Part shown: in pieces, positions 53,752-62,718 of the stretch
Layout of the letters: every line of letters begins with the position of its first letter
How positions within the stretch are numbered: position 1 is the stretch's first letter
Notes under the pieces: model-generated
What the model was told of the DNA's origin: nothing
The model's input: the letters and a program-made list of their open reading frames with translations, nothing else
Database searches by the model: none
Translations under genes and position numbers: made by a program
Assembly: GCF_003576345.1 (NCBI RefSeq)
Contig: NZ_QWGB01000014.1
Coordinates: 341,808 to 405,807, forward strand
Direction: 5' to 3'
Source: Henriciella barbarensis
Lineage (GTDB): Bacteria > Pseudomonadota > Alphaproteobacteria > Caulobacterales > Hyphomonadaceae
Length of the DNA: 64,000 bases

Positions 53752-55139
53752 TGACCACTAATATTGTTATTCCGGAGCGGCTGGCCGCAGCCCTGCGCTA
53801 TGCGAGCTTCGATGGTGAAAATGAGTGTGGTGCGTGGGCGCTATTATCAAAATCACAGATTTCGTGCGATCCCTGGTCCCGTAAGCCGCGAGAAAAACTC
53901 ATCCTGCGCCACTTGCGCCCCCTTGGTCCGCACGACATCGACTCCGCTTCGCCTGTCCATCTTACGGTTCGCACTGCCGCGTTCATGCACGTTTTGAAAG
54001 AAGCAGCCCAACAAGATCTGATGCCCGGATTCCTGCATGGTCATCCGAGCGGGTATGACGGATTTTCCGATACAGATGATCAGAATGAACGCGCCTTGCT
54101 ACAGGCCGCGAAAAACCGTGTGGGATCCACAGCGCACCTCGTCAGCCTGCTCTGCCTCCCCGACGGTCCCATTCGCGCTCGGTTATGGCGGGGGCATAAT
54201 GAGGTCGTTTCATGTCCTGTGACTGTCAGCGGAAAAGCCGTGGAGCGCTTCGACCACACACCCAAAAGCATCGACAAGACTCTCGACCGGCAATCCCGGG
54301 TCTTTGGTGAAACCTTCAATCAGGTGTTGCGATCTCTACGTGTCCTGGTCGTTGGTGCCGGCGGCACCGGATCGCCATTGACAATTATGCTTGCGCGCGC
54401 AGGCGTAAAACATCTCGTTACGATCGATCCGGACACCATAGAAGATACCAATCTGCATCGCCTTCACGGCGTTGGCGCCCCAGCGATTGGCGCCGCAAAA
54501 TCCTTGGCGCTTGCCGGACACATTCGCTCCCTTGGTCTCGGTACTCATATTGTCGGCGTCCATGGCAATATCATCGACCCTCAGCATCGGGACCTGCTTA
54601 AATCTGCGGATATAGTCTTCTGTGCAACAGACGATCACGCCGGCCGCATGCTGTTGAACCGTTTCGCCTATTTTTACGATACTCCGGTCATCGATCTTGG
54701 ACTTGCCATCTCGAAAGACGGCCCCCGCCGGGTGCGCGACATGACCGGCCGTGTTTCATTGCTTTATCCTGGAGCACCGTGCCTCCTGTGCCGAAACATT
54801 GTCGATCCCCGGCGCGCCCGCGAAGAGGAATTGAAACGGCGTGACCCCGAAAATTACGGGCGACAGGTTCAGGAAGGCTATATAATTGGCGGCGGTGATC
54901 CGGAACCTGCCTTTATCGCCATGACCACCTCGGTCGCCTGTATGGCTCTTGAAGAATTTACGCAGATGCTGAGCGGGTATCGCGGCGACAGCGGTAATGT
55001 CAGGCAACGATTGCGACGTTTCCAAATTCCTGAAGATCGCATTTCAGGAGGTAATCCAAACCCAGATTGTCCGCTATGCGCGCAATCTGACGATTGGGGC
55101 GTGGGCGACACAACACCGTTTTTGGACCGGGTGGCCTGA
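53751..55139 (+). CDS. JAB deubiquitinase-like/ThiF E1-like fusion
   Basis: The 462-residue protein has an N-terminal JAB (JAMM) peptidase domain with E25, H96-x-H98 and S106-x-x-D109 (LHGHPSGYDGFSDTD). A ThiF/E1 adenylating domain from about 192 to 420 follows, with the ATP-binding GAGGTGSP (202-209) and the Asp/Asn/Arg region TIDPDTIEDTNLHR. Two CxxC pairs, 344-347 and 440-443, probably bind zinc. It should process and activate the ubiquitin-like protein encoded directly upstream. The E1 catalytic cysteine is not obvious by eye. Confidence 0.9.
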   Translation: MTTNIVIPERLAAALRYASFDGENECGAWALLSKSQISCDPWSRKPREKLILRHLRPLGPHDIDSASPVHLTVRTAAFMHVLKEAAQQDLMPGFLHGHPSGYDGFSDTDDQNERALLQAAKNRVGSTAHLVSLLCLPDGPIRARLWRGHNEVVSCPVTVSGKAVERFDHTPKSIDKTLDRQSRVFGETFNQVLRSLRVLVVGAGGTGSPLTIMLARAGVKHLVTIDPDTIEDTNLHRLHGVGAPAIGAAKSLALAGHIRSLGLGTHIVGVHGNIIDPQHRDLLKSADIVFCATDDHAGRMLLNRFAYFYDTPVIDLGLAISKDGPRRVRDMTGRVSLLYPGAPCLLCRNIVDPRRAREEELKRRDPENYGRQVQEGYIIGGGDPEPAFIAMTTSVACMALEEFTQMLSGYRGDSGNVRQRLRRFQIPEDRISGGNPNPDCPLCAQSDDWGVGDTTPFLDRVA

Positions 55140-55141
55140 TC

Positions 55142-55522
55142 ATGAAGTTCACACCTGTTTTTCGATCTATTCTTGTCAGTCTGAGACTGGTTTCACGCCC
55201 GGACTTGACCGTGCGCCGAGCCGTTGAACAGCCCGCCAGCAAAGACCTTGTGGGCGGTGAAATTGTCATCGTTGGCGAAAAGACACAGCTAAAATGGGCG
55301 GTCCTGAAATGCCCCGGTGGATGCGGCAATATCATGCGTCTTCCTCTAAGGGATCGTGCCTCGCCGAGATGGTCAGTGACAGCAGACTGGCTGGGCCGTG
55401 CGACGGCGACACCGTCTGTGCATCAGAAGAACGCCTGCAGAGCTCATTACTGGATTAAGCGGGGACGGGTGGTCTGGTGCGAGGACTCTTGGTGCGGCCC
55501 ATCGAACGGTACACATGCATAA
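55142..55522 (+). CDS. DUF6527 family protein
   Basis: The 126-residue protein starts 2 bp after the E1 stop, at ATG 55142. It has the DUF6527 features: LKCPGGCGNIMRLPL with paired cysteines, and the C-terminal HYWIKRGRVVWC. These form a probable zinc site. The family occurs with multiubiquitin, ThiF and E2 genes in bacterial ubiquitin-like operons, and its role is undefined. It completes the operon; the downstream 180 bp hold no clear gene. Confidence 0.85.
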   Translation: MKFTPVFRSILVSLRLVSRPDLTVRRAVEQPASKDLVGGEIVIVGEKTQLKWAVLKCPGGCGNIMRLPLRDRASPRWSVTADWLGRATATPSVHQKNACRAHYWIKRGRVVWCEDSWCGPSNGTHA

Positions 55523-55708
55523 CTCAGGAAAGAAGCAAATTAACGTGAGAATGTCTGGTTATGCGCCCTGAGCAGCCGCTAAGCGGTCCAGATTGCATAA
55601 GGGCCAGTATGGGAAGTTCGTCGACGCACATCGCAGCCGACTTTCCCGTATTTCCACTTTTGGTCACGTCCACTCTGAGCGCAAGAGCAGACAACACACC
55701 GCCTATGA

Positions 55709-56836
55709 TTAGTCTTGGTGTGCCTCCTCATAGTGCAACTCCAGCCACTTCGAACCGTAGTCATTGGACGGGTCCCGCACGATTGAATGGACGTGATTAA
55801 ACCCACCGTCGGCCGACCTCTCTCGCACATAGTCAATAAGGATCGACGGGCCTCGAACACGGTACATGTAGCGGGCTGCCGGATCATCGGTCGGGCCCCA
55901 CCACTCGAAATGAAGAGTCTCCGGGCCATCTGCTTCGATCGCAGAACGCTGGCGCGCAGATGCTTCGTGAGAGGCATCATCCAGGTATTCATCGATCAGG
56001 GCATCCAGCAGGCTTTCCTGAACCGGGTCCAGGTCAGACGCGCGAAGGCCTGCGGGTTGGCCGAAAGCCATTTCGCGTCCTTTTCCCATGAAGACTTCAT
56101 CATCGACCTCTTCCGAGATGATCGCATCTTCGAGTTGTGTCGGCGAAAGCGATGCTAGCAATGCGAAGGCACGATCGGCTTCATGTTGCAGGATGCGCCA
56201 TCCGGCGTATCGCCCCTTCTGGACGATCTGCGGACTCGCGCCTAGAAAGAGGGGTGTGAACGCAATCCGGCCATCCGCAACAGTAAAATTGGCTGCATAG
56301 TGATGCCCGCTCACCATCCATCCCCAGTTGTCATCATTCATATCCCCAAAAACGGATACGAAGAATTTCTCGGAATCGTAGTTTTCCGCGAAAGCGAATG
56401 CTTCTGGCTTTCGAGGATCGTCATCCCGCATCGATGCAATGAAAGCGGTAAAGCTGTCGTTCAGCACGTCCTCGTGCCACATAATCGTTGTCGTCTTCAG
56501 ATACCCTTGGCTCGAAAATGCCGCTGCCATCATTGCATGAAGCGCTCGTCGCTGTTCGGCATTCATGTCGGAAACCGCCAGTCCAGAGCGCGGGGCCATG
56601 CTAACTGGCAGGTTCGACCAATTGGTGCGCACGTCTTTGTCGTCCAGCGCGGCTACGACTGCCTCTCTCTGTTCGCTCTCAAGCGTCTTAAGAAAGGCGC
56701 TGGTGGCCTGACGCATCGCCGCGACTCTTGAAGCTTCGAGTTTCTCAACTGACGCGCCATGTGAGTATGCTGGAGATGTCGAGTGTGATGCACCAGCAAG
56801 AAATGTTGCCGCGAGTCCGATAGCAAACCGTTTCAT
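55709..56836 (-). CDS. DUF3500 domain protein, secreted
   Basis: The 375-residue protein starts at ATG 56836, beginning a signal peptide (MKRFAIGLAATFLAGASHST). The body fits DUF3500: FAENYDSEKFFVSVFGD, NWGWMVSGHHYAANFTV and LHFEWWGPTDDPAARYMYRV. The HH and W-rich motifs may form a metal or heme-like site; function is unknown. It is convergent with the ubiquitin-like operon and lies near a lipoprotein gene on the same strand. Confidence 0.85.
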   Translation of the reverse strand: MKRFAIGLAATFLAGASHSTSPAYSHGASVEKLEASRVAAMRQATSAFLKTLESEQREAVVAALDDKDVRTNWSNLPVSMAPRSGLAVSDMNAEQRRALHAMMAAAFSSQGYLKTTTIMWHEDVLNDSFTAFIASMRDDDPRKPEAFAFAENYDSEKFFVSVFGDMNDDNWGWMVSGHHYAANFTVADGRIAFTPLFLGASPQIVQKGRYAGWRILQHEADRAFALLASLSPTQLEDAIISEEVDDEVFMGKGREMAFGQPAGLRASDLDPVQESLLDALIDEYLDDASHEASARQRSAIEADGPETLHFEWWGPTDDPAARYMYRVRGPSILIDYVRERSADGGFNHVHSIVRDPSNDYGSKWLELHYEEAHQD

Positions 56837-56932
56837 AGTTTCCGTCCCCCTCGACGGTTTGCTTAGGCCAGACAGCATCTGGTGGCAAATCTCCGCTTTC
56901 GGGATTTAGCGGACCCGCCGATTGCATCATTA

Positions 56933-57568
56933 TCATTGTGAAGAGTCGGCCGATGACTTCTCATCTACCGCCGCCAAAAACCCGCGCAGATAGGACTGCG
57001 GTATCTCGACAATCATGTCATTACGCTGGCCTACAATCTTGAACGTGAGCACGGGGCGCTCTGCGAGCTCACGAAGCTGGGGCATAGTCATATCGATCCC
57101 GACGAGTTCCGTCTTCAGGCAATTCAGGCCGATGCAATCCACATCGCTGTCGATCCGCGTGACTTCAAATGCCTCACCTTGGCTATAGGCTGCGCGATAA
57201 CCGGGCCAATCGCCTTGCGTCGATTGACGCACCCGGATCTGGACGTCGCTGAAGTCGGTCACGTCTGAGCCCGAGCGGCCGATATCGAAGGCGCGCACGT
57301 GATAAATGTTATAGCCGTCAGTCCATTTGTTTCGTTCAGGGTCGAGATAGCGGATCTCCGGGCCTGTCGCCGTTCGTGTGCCCATGTGTGGATCATCTTC
57401 GAACGTCACCGCAGCTCGTACAGCTTCGAAACTCGTCGCGCTCTCAGACGCCGCTGCCGCATTACCGCTTCCCCGCACACTTTCCGGCGTCGAGACATTT
57501 GTAGCGCAGGCGCCGAGTGAGGCTGCCAGTGCACCTGCCGCGATAGTGGTCAGAAGTCGGTGTGTCAT
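56933..57568 (-). CDS. Lipoprotein of unknown function
   Basis: The 211-residue protein has a lipoprotein signal with lipobox LGAC (MTHRLLTTIAAGALAASLGAC). The mature part is mixed alpha/beta with DVDCIGLNCLKTELVGIDMT, containing two cysteines, and no recognised family. It lies upstream of the DUF3500 gene on the same strand with a gap of 96 bp. Confidence 0.75.
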   Translation of the reverse strand: MTHRLLTTIAAGALAASLGACATNVSTPESVRGSGNAAAASESATSFEAVRAAVTFEDDPHMGTRTATGPEIRYLDPERNKWTDGYNIYHVRAFDIGRSGSDVTDFSDVQIRVRQSTQGDWPGYRAAYSQGEAFEVTRIDSDVDCIGLNCLKTELVGIDMTMPQLRELAERPVLTFKIVGQRNDMIVEIPQSYLRGFLAAVDEKSSADSSQ

Positions 57569-57686
57569 GAAACTCTCCTTAGATGCTTATGAGTCTCACT
57601 ACCACTCGTTTCGGCCGAGAGTTCAAGGAGAAAATGATACTTATAGGCTGTAGTCTCATCGTCTACGCCGCGCTCCTGTCCAGGGT

Positions 57687-57899
57687 ATGGATGTACGGGT
57701 TCTCGTCGGCGCAAACACAAAGCGACTTCGCAGGCTCAAAGGCTGGTCGCAGGAAGAGCTTGCGCACCAGTCTGGTTTGCACCGGACCTACGTTTCCGGC
57801 GTGGAGAGAGGCGTACGTAACCCGACCGTAACGGTGCTGGCGGAGCTGGCGAAGGCGCTAGGCGCCTCACCAGGCGAGTTCTTTAAAGAGCCAGCTTAG
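57687..57899 (+). CDS. XRE-family helix-turn-helix regulator
   Basis: The 70-residue protein is a lone HTH_3/XRE domain: NTKRLRRLKGWSQEELAHQS followed by GLHRTYVSGVERGVRNPTV and LAKALGASPGEFF. It would bind DNA as a dimer. No obvious operator or target is visible. It is divergent from the lipoprotein gene. Confidence 0.88.
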   Translation: MDVRVLVGANTKRLRRLKGWSQEELAHQSGLHRTYVSGVERGVRNPTVTVLAELAKALGASPGEFFKEPA

Positions 57900-57994
57900 C
57901 ACACCAGCGAGCCGGTAGCGGAAGCACAGCCTGTCCCTCCATAAAACAAAGGCGGACTGACACGCAGCCCGCCTCGCTTTCGCAACAGGATTCA

Positions 57995-59113
57995 TCACGC
58001 GGCTTTGTCCCAGCTCATATAGGCCTTGAAGAATTCAGGGTCCTTCAGTGCCTCTTTCTCCTCGTCTGAAAACTCATAATCGTCCGCGTCGAACTGGCCG
58101 ATCTCATTCTTGTAGCGGATGAAGTCGAGCTCAACATCGCGTGGTTCGTGAACCTCTTTGTCGAGCCGCGTTTCCCATTTTTTGCCCATCTGTTTTTTGA
58201 GCTTCGTGCGCATGAAAGCCCTGAACTTTTTGTTCTCCGCCTTCCGACGGCTAAGCTCCCGTAGCGACCCTCGTGTTGGTCGAGGGCGGTTCTCGAAAAT
58301 CGCTTTGAGTTGCTTTTCCGTTAGATCAACAAGCGCTGTCGGCAGGTCACCGTCCTCCGCGTAGTAAAAGCGCTCATCAATTATGACCTGGCGATATTTT
58401 GGCGCAAACTCCCGCCACATGGGGTCAGTCGTCGGTATGAGCTCCCTGAGTTTTGCAAGAAACCATCTTTGATCGGCAATGTCGCTGTCCTCATCATCAA
58501 GACCTTCGAACTCAGCCTCCTGGATATCGACCTCACATCTCACCATCTGCGCGATCATTCCAAGCCATGTTTGAAACTGCTCGGCATTTAGCGGGCCGTT
58601 TACCTCAACGGTTCCGGCCTCATAGTCGATCTTGATCTGCTCGGCGGAAAGGATCGGGAAGACATAATTGTCGCCGTATTTCGAGCGATCATTTTCGTAT
58701 TTCGTGATCGCCGCTTTTATTTTTATAGCGGTCTCAAAAAGGTCCTCAGCCGCTGCGCGGCGCCTTTCCATCTCCTGAGCTGCCCAATCGAAAACCCGTT
58801 TCTGAGCATGAGGCTTTCCATCCAGAGCATCTTTGACGATCCGGCGTGGCAGGGCTTCTTCAAGCGTGATTTCTCTGGTCTTGCCGTTTTCCGTGATGGT
58901 GACCTTGCTCTTAAGCAGCTCTTCGAGTGATCCCATCAAGGCGCTCCCATGTGATTTCGGTGACGACGACTTCGACTTTTTACGCGGGCGTCCGTTTGGG
59001 TTGGGGCTGGGGCCTCCCTTCTTGAACTGGCTTGCCACCGGTGGGTCCGCAAACCCACCTTTCCCGGTCTTTGGTCCCTTGGGTTGCCGTTTCTGCTTCT
59101 TCTCCTTGCTCAT
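57995..59113 (-). CDS. DUF5681 domain protein
   Basis: The 372-residue protein has a basic, Pro/Gly/Lys-rich N-terminus with FKKGGPSPNPNGRPRKK, the DUF5681 signature. Helical and acidic regions follow. This domain is common on phages and integrative elements, often next to a ParB-type methyltransferase; here it overlaps that gene by 4 bp. It may be DNA-binding or packaging-related, but no function is established. Confidence 0.85.
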   Translation of the reverse strand: MSKEKKQKRQPKGPKTGKGGFADPPVASQFKKGGPSPNPNGRPRKKSKSSSPKSHGSALMGSLEELLKSKVTITENGKTREITLEEALPRRIVKDALDGKPHAQKRVFDWAAQEMERRRAAAEDLFETAIKIKAAITKYENDRSKYGDNYVFPILSAEQIKIDYEAGTVEVNGPLNAEQFQTWLGMIAQMVRCEVDIQEAEFEGLDDEDSDIADQRWFLAKLRELIPTTDPMWREFAPKYRQVIIDERFYYAEDGDLPTALVDLTEKQLKAIFENRPRPTRGSLRELSRRKAENKKFRAFMRTKLKKQMGKKWETRLDKEVHEPRDVELDFIRYKNEIGQFDADDYEFSDEEKEALKDPEFFKAYMSWDKAA

Positions 59114-60405
59114 GCCACGCCCTCCTCGAGAACGGCGTCCGAGCGAACCCGCTCAGCCTCGTCTTTGGCGTAGGTCTCCCACCGGTGAAGTATTACATCG
59201 CAGTAGAGCGGATCGATCTCAGCGAGATAAGCGCATCGCCCCGTCGTCTCGGCTGCCAGCAAAGTGCTGCCGGATCCCCCAAAGAGGTCCAGAACAATGC
59301 CATTGCGGGTCGAGACATCGCGAATGGCGTCTGCGATCATCTCGACCGGTTTGACGGTCGGGTGCATTGCGAGCTCTTCGGTGCGGTTAGCACCAGCCGA
59401 GTTCATGCCCCGATAGTGCCAGACATTCGTGCGGTAGCGCCCATGCTGACCGAGTTCGAAATTGTTGATGTGGGCACCAGTCCCGTTCTTGAAGGCGAAG
59501 ATCAGCTCATGAGGGGAGCGATAGAACGTCCCCATGCCGCCATTATCCTTGACCCAGGCGATGACGTTCTTGAGCTCAGAATAGACGGCCTCACCCGCCG
59601 CAAGAATCTCGCCCATATGGCGCCAATCCATACAGACGAAGTGAATGGAGCCATCCGTGGTGTAACGCCTCTGGACTTCGAATGTATCGCGCAGGAAGCC
59701 GGTGAACTCCGCCTTGCTCATCTCGCCGGACGCCATCGCAAACTCGCGGTGCTTGACGGAGCCTGAGCCGCAGACATTGCCGTCGATCGCGACATTATAA
59801 GGCGGATCGGTGAAAACCATCTCGGCCTTCTTGCCAGCCATAAGCAGACGGATCGTCATCGGATTGCGGGCATCAGTGCACATGAGGCGATGCCGGCCGA
59901 GCTGCCAGATGTCTCCAGGCTCGCAGCGTCTAGGGACGCTGTCTAGTGCAGGAATCGCTTCTTCCTTTGGATCGGTCGCGGGCGCCTGGTCGGCGCCTTC
60001 GATGATGAAGTCGAGCTCATGGGTGTCGAAGCCCGTGATCTCCAGGTCGAAATCGAGATCAAGCTCGCTTAGAGCGCCTAGTTCCAGGCGCAGAAGGTCT
60101 TCATCCCAGCCCGCATTCAGGGCAAGCTTGTTATCGGCGATGACATAGGCGCGGCACTCGGCCTCGCTCAGATGCTCGATGCGAATACAAGGTACCGTGT
60201 CCATGCCGAGAGACTTCGCAGCCTCCACCCGTCCATGACCGGCAAGGATCCTATTATCATCATCGACAAGGACCGGGTTGGTAAATCCAAACTGCAGTAT
60301 GCTCGATTCAAGCTGCTGGTGCTGTTTGCGAGAATGCGTCCTAGCGTTGTTTTTCCAGGGCGTCAGACTTCGCGGATCGAGATATTCGATATGTCTTTCT
60401 GTCAT
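59110..60405 (-). CDS. ParB/sulfiredoxin-like domain fused to DNA methyltransferase
   Basis: The 431-residue protein has an N-terminal ParB/Srx domain (about 5-100, NPVLVDDDNRILAGHGRVEA) and a C-terminal adenine/cytosine-N4 methyltransferase. The catalytic motif DPPY is at 200-203 (FTDPPYNVAIDG) and the AdoMet motif FGGSGST lies near 382, the beta-class order. Fusions of this type occur on phages and mobile elements as solitary methyltransferases. No restriction enzyme gene is nearby. The upstream repeats suggest its own regulation. Confidence 0.92.
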   Translation of the reverse strand: MTERHIEYLDPRSLTPWKNNARTHSRKQHQQLESSILQFGFTNPVLVDDDNRILAGHGRVEAAKSLGMDTVPCIRIEHLSEAECRAYVIADNKLALNAGWDEDLLRLELGALSELDLDFDLEITGFDTHELDFIIEGADQAPATDPKEEAIPALDSVPRRCEPGDIWQLGRHRLMCTDARNPMTIRLLMAGKKAEMVFTDPPYNVAIDGNVCGSGSVKHREFAMASGEMSKAEFTGFLRDTFEVQRRYTTDGSIHFVCMDWRHMGEILAAGEAVYSELKNVIAWVKDNGGMGTFYRSPHELIFAFKNGTGAHINNFELGQHGRYRTNVWHYRGMNSAGANRTEELAMHPTVKPVEMIADAIRDVSTRNGIVLDLFGGSGSTLLAAETTGRCAYLAEIDPLYCDVILHRWETYAKDEAERVRSDAVLEEGVA

Positions 60406-60484
60406 GAGATTTCTCCTTTCCTTGGAAACTCATGACTATCTCGTGTCTGCGAAGATGGTGAATTCTATCAAGCCCTTGAAAGAA

Positions 60485-60519
60485 AGCGCGAAATTTCGCG
60501 ATTTCTTATAATTTCGCGA
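60485..60519. repeat. Palindrome and direct repeat upstream of the methyltransferase gene
   Basis: CGCGAAATTTCGCG (60485-60498) is a perfect 14-bp palindrome. AATTTCGCGATT occurs at 60490-60501 and again at 60508-60519, an 18-bp period. A TATAAT at 60505-60510 lies between. It sits about 80 bp before the methyltransferase start and looks like an operator or methylase-sensitive site. The rest of 60,406-60,912 holds no gene I can support. Confidence 0.5.
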
Positions 60520-60912
60520 TTGCAAACTGCATAAGCACTTGAAGAGTCAACAGAATTTGTTCTTTGTATGATCGCCTTATGCGCCACTCCTGTTCTCGTT
60601 ACTTTTGGCGAGACGAAGAATTTTTCATTAAATTTCCGCAATAAAATGAATTTGTCTGACTTTTTTCTCCGTAAGCCGACAGCCCTCTTCACTCGCTCTA
60701 TTCAGCATCTGTGCCCCGGTCGGCTCTGAACGAGGGCAAAGAAGCCGTCTGATTAGCTTATCGTTGAAAGCGATCGCCTGCGGCCTGGATCACATAATGC
60801 GCTTTCTGGGAAACAGATCAGCAGCTTTGTATCTGCCTCTCGCCATCATGAGCGATGTCTGGGTGAAAAGCATGCGGGCAAAAGGTCTGAAAGTGCCCCT
60901 TCAATACGGGGC

Positions 60913-60943
60913 TTGACCCTCTAGTTACTAGAGGTGCTATGGT
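60913..60943 (+). promoter_or_regulatory. MerR-type metal-responsive promoter
   Basis: TTGACC (60913-60918) and TATGGT (60938-60943) are separated by 19 bp, longer than the optimal 17. The spacer contains the dyad CCTCTAGT-T-ACTAGAGG. This is the architecture that MerR-family activators untwist. The dyad sequence resembles known PbrR/CadR/ZntR-type sites. It lies 55 bp before the metal-efflux operon. Confidence 0.8.
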
Positions 60944-60997
60944 AATGGGCTTGAAATAATTCACTCGCATCAACTCACTCGCATCTAAGCTTACAGT

Positions 60998-61351
60998 ATG
61001 AGCCTACCCCCGATGACAAAGCACTTGCGAACGTTGATCGTCATGATGATGACGGTCGCTTTCGTGATTGCGCCCATGAGTGCGGCGGTAGATACGATGC
61101 ATACAGGCGATCAGAGCGCAGCGATGTGCGCCGGCGCCGAGCTTTCGCAGGACGGGGCCCCCGAGGAGCCCTCGCATGACGGACACGAACATAAGGCCCA
61201 TCATTGCGGCAGCTGTCATGTCCACATGATCGGCGGGAGCTATTTCGGCGCCGCCATTCAGCCTGAGATTCAGACTAAGCGGCTTCGTCCGGGCTTGGCA
61301 TTCCACGCGAGCCTCGTTCCGGATGGCCTATACCGACCTCCCCGCGCCTAG
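60998..61351 (+). CDS. His-rich periplasmic protein, metal-resistance operon
   Basis: The 117-residue protein has a signal peptide (MTKHLRTLIVMMMTVAFVIA from ATG 61013, or ATG 60998). The mature part is rich in His, Met and Cys: HDGHEHKAHHCGSCHVHM. It ends in DGLYRPPRA. Proteins of this kind often head RND metal-efflux operons in alphaproteobacteria, probably as metal-binding chaperones. It has no recognised domain. Confidence 0.7.
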   Translation: MSLPPMTKHLRTLIVMMMTVAFVIAPMSAAVDTMHTGDQSAAMCAGAELSQDGAPEEPSHDGHEHKAHHCGSCHVHMIGGSYFGAAIQPEIQTKRLRPGLAFHASLVPDGLYRPPRA

Positions 61352-61422
61352 ACCGACGACACCAAAACTTTGTGCTGCTCCGGCTGCACTGTCGTTGAAT
61401 CTGGACGAGGAAACCATCCAAA

Positions 61423-62718
61423 ATGAAAATTCTGCTATGTGGCGCTGTTGCCGCAATAGGCCTGCCTGCCATGGTCGGCGCAGCCTATGCCGAGGGGTGC
61501 AGTGCTACCCCGCTCCGGGCGATCGAGTATGATCAGACGCCTCCGCTCACGCTGGAACAGGCTGTTGCGCGAGCCGGCAATACCGCGCCCGAAATCCTGA
61601 TTGCCGCCTTGGAAGCGAGAGCCGCTTCGGCCGATGCCGACCAGGCCGGGCGGCGGCTCAACCCGGCGGTTTCCCTGGAGACCGAGAACTTTGCGGGCAC
61701 CGGCGGTCTCGAAGGCTTTAATGCCTATGAGACGACGCTGGCGCTGGAACAGACCTTCCAACTCGGAGGCAAACGTCGCTTGTCCGAGAGAGCTGCAAGG
61801 GCCGAGGCCGCGCTTGCAAGCGCAAAGTGCAACGTCCAGCGATTGGAAGTCCAGCGGCTTGCGGGTGAACTCTTTCTTGACTTGCAGGCAGCAATCGAAA
61901 TGGCCGCAGTGGCAGATGCATCGGCCAAACTGGCCGAGGAGTTTGCATATATTGTTGAGCGTCGCGTCGACGCAGGAGCCACAGCCCCGCCCGAGCTGTC
62001 CCGTGCAAAAGCCGAAGCAGCGATCCTTCAGGCCACCGCCGATGCGGCCCAAGGCGAGGCGGAAGCCCGTGCACTGGCGCTCGCCTCGGTCTGGGGCAGC
62101 GCCAAGGTAGATTTCATCCTGCCGAGAGCAGAGGCTTCACACTTGGCGCTCTACGGTACGGAACCGGATCCTGACGGTGCTAAACATCCAAAATTGCAAG
62201 CGGCTCAAGCCGGTGCGGAAGCCAAGGTGGCAGCGACAGACCGCGCGCGGGCCGGCGCCTGGCCGGATATTACCGTCTCTACTGGCATCCGGCGCTTTGA
62301 GGACACCGGAGACAGTGCATTCCTCGTGGGGGTAAGCCTGCCATTGCCGGTCTTTGACCGTAACCAGGATGCTACAAGGGCAGCCAAATTCCGCACCGAA
62401 GGGGCCGAACTGAATGCCAGGGCCATCGAAGCGAGGCTGAGAGCCGAGCAGGCGAGCCGCGCCGCGCAAATCCGGGGCGCAGAATCCCGATTGCAGCGTC
62501 TTGAGGAAGAGGCCCTGCCCTTCGCCGAAGATGCCTACGCTTCAGCCGCCGAAGGCTACCGGGTTGGCAAGTTCGATCTCACCGCCACGCTCGATGCAAG
62601 ACGCAGCCTAATTGAAACCCGCGCCGCCGTGATCGATGCCCGGCTGGCGCTCCTTACACAAACCCTGCGGCTGCGTGCGCTGATTGGCGCAGCGCCCTTC
62701 GACGGAGAGATCCAATGA
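61423..62718 (+). CDS. TolC-family outer-membrane efflux channel (CzcC/CusC-like)
   Basis: The 431-residue protein has a signal peptide (MKILLCGAVAAIGLPAMVGAAYA). The TolC-type paired helical repeats include LEQAVARAGNTAPEILIA, ALEQTFQLGGKRRLSERAA and the second-half counterpart VGVSLPLPVFDRNQ. It would form the outer-membrane exit of the RND pump. Its stop overlaps the adaptor gene by 4 bp. Confidence 0.92.
   Translation: MKILLCGAVAAIGLPAMVGAAYAEGCSATPLRAIEYDQTPPLTLEQAVARAGNTAPEILIAALEARAASADADQAGRRLNPAVSLETENFAGTGGLEGFNAYETTLALEQTFQLGGKRRLSERAARAEAALASAKCNVQRLEVQRLAGELFLDLQAAIEMAAVADASAKLAEEFAYIVERRVDAGATAPPELSRAKAEAAILQATADAAQGEAEARALALASVWGSAKVDFILPRAEASHLALYGTEPDPDGAKHPKLQAAQAGAEAKVAATDRARAGAWPDITVSTGIRRFEDTGDSAFLVGVSLPLPVFDRNQDATRAAKFRTEGAELNARAIEARLRAEQASRAAQIRGAESRLQRLEEEALPFAEDAYASAAEGYRVGKFDLTATLDARRSLIETRAAVIDARLALLTQTLRLRALIGAAPFDGEIQ

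Noticed and set aside
55561..55800. 79-residue plus-strand frame after the ubiquitin-like operon
   Set aside because: No recognisable motif and it overlaps the DUF3500 gene 3' end.
60468..60692. 74-residue minus-strand frame upstream of the methyltransferase
   Set aside because: Low-complexity basic composition, no ribosome-binding site, and it covers the repeat region.
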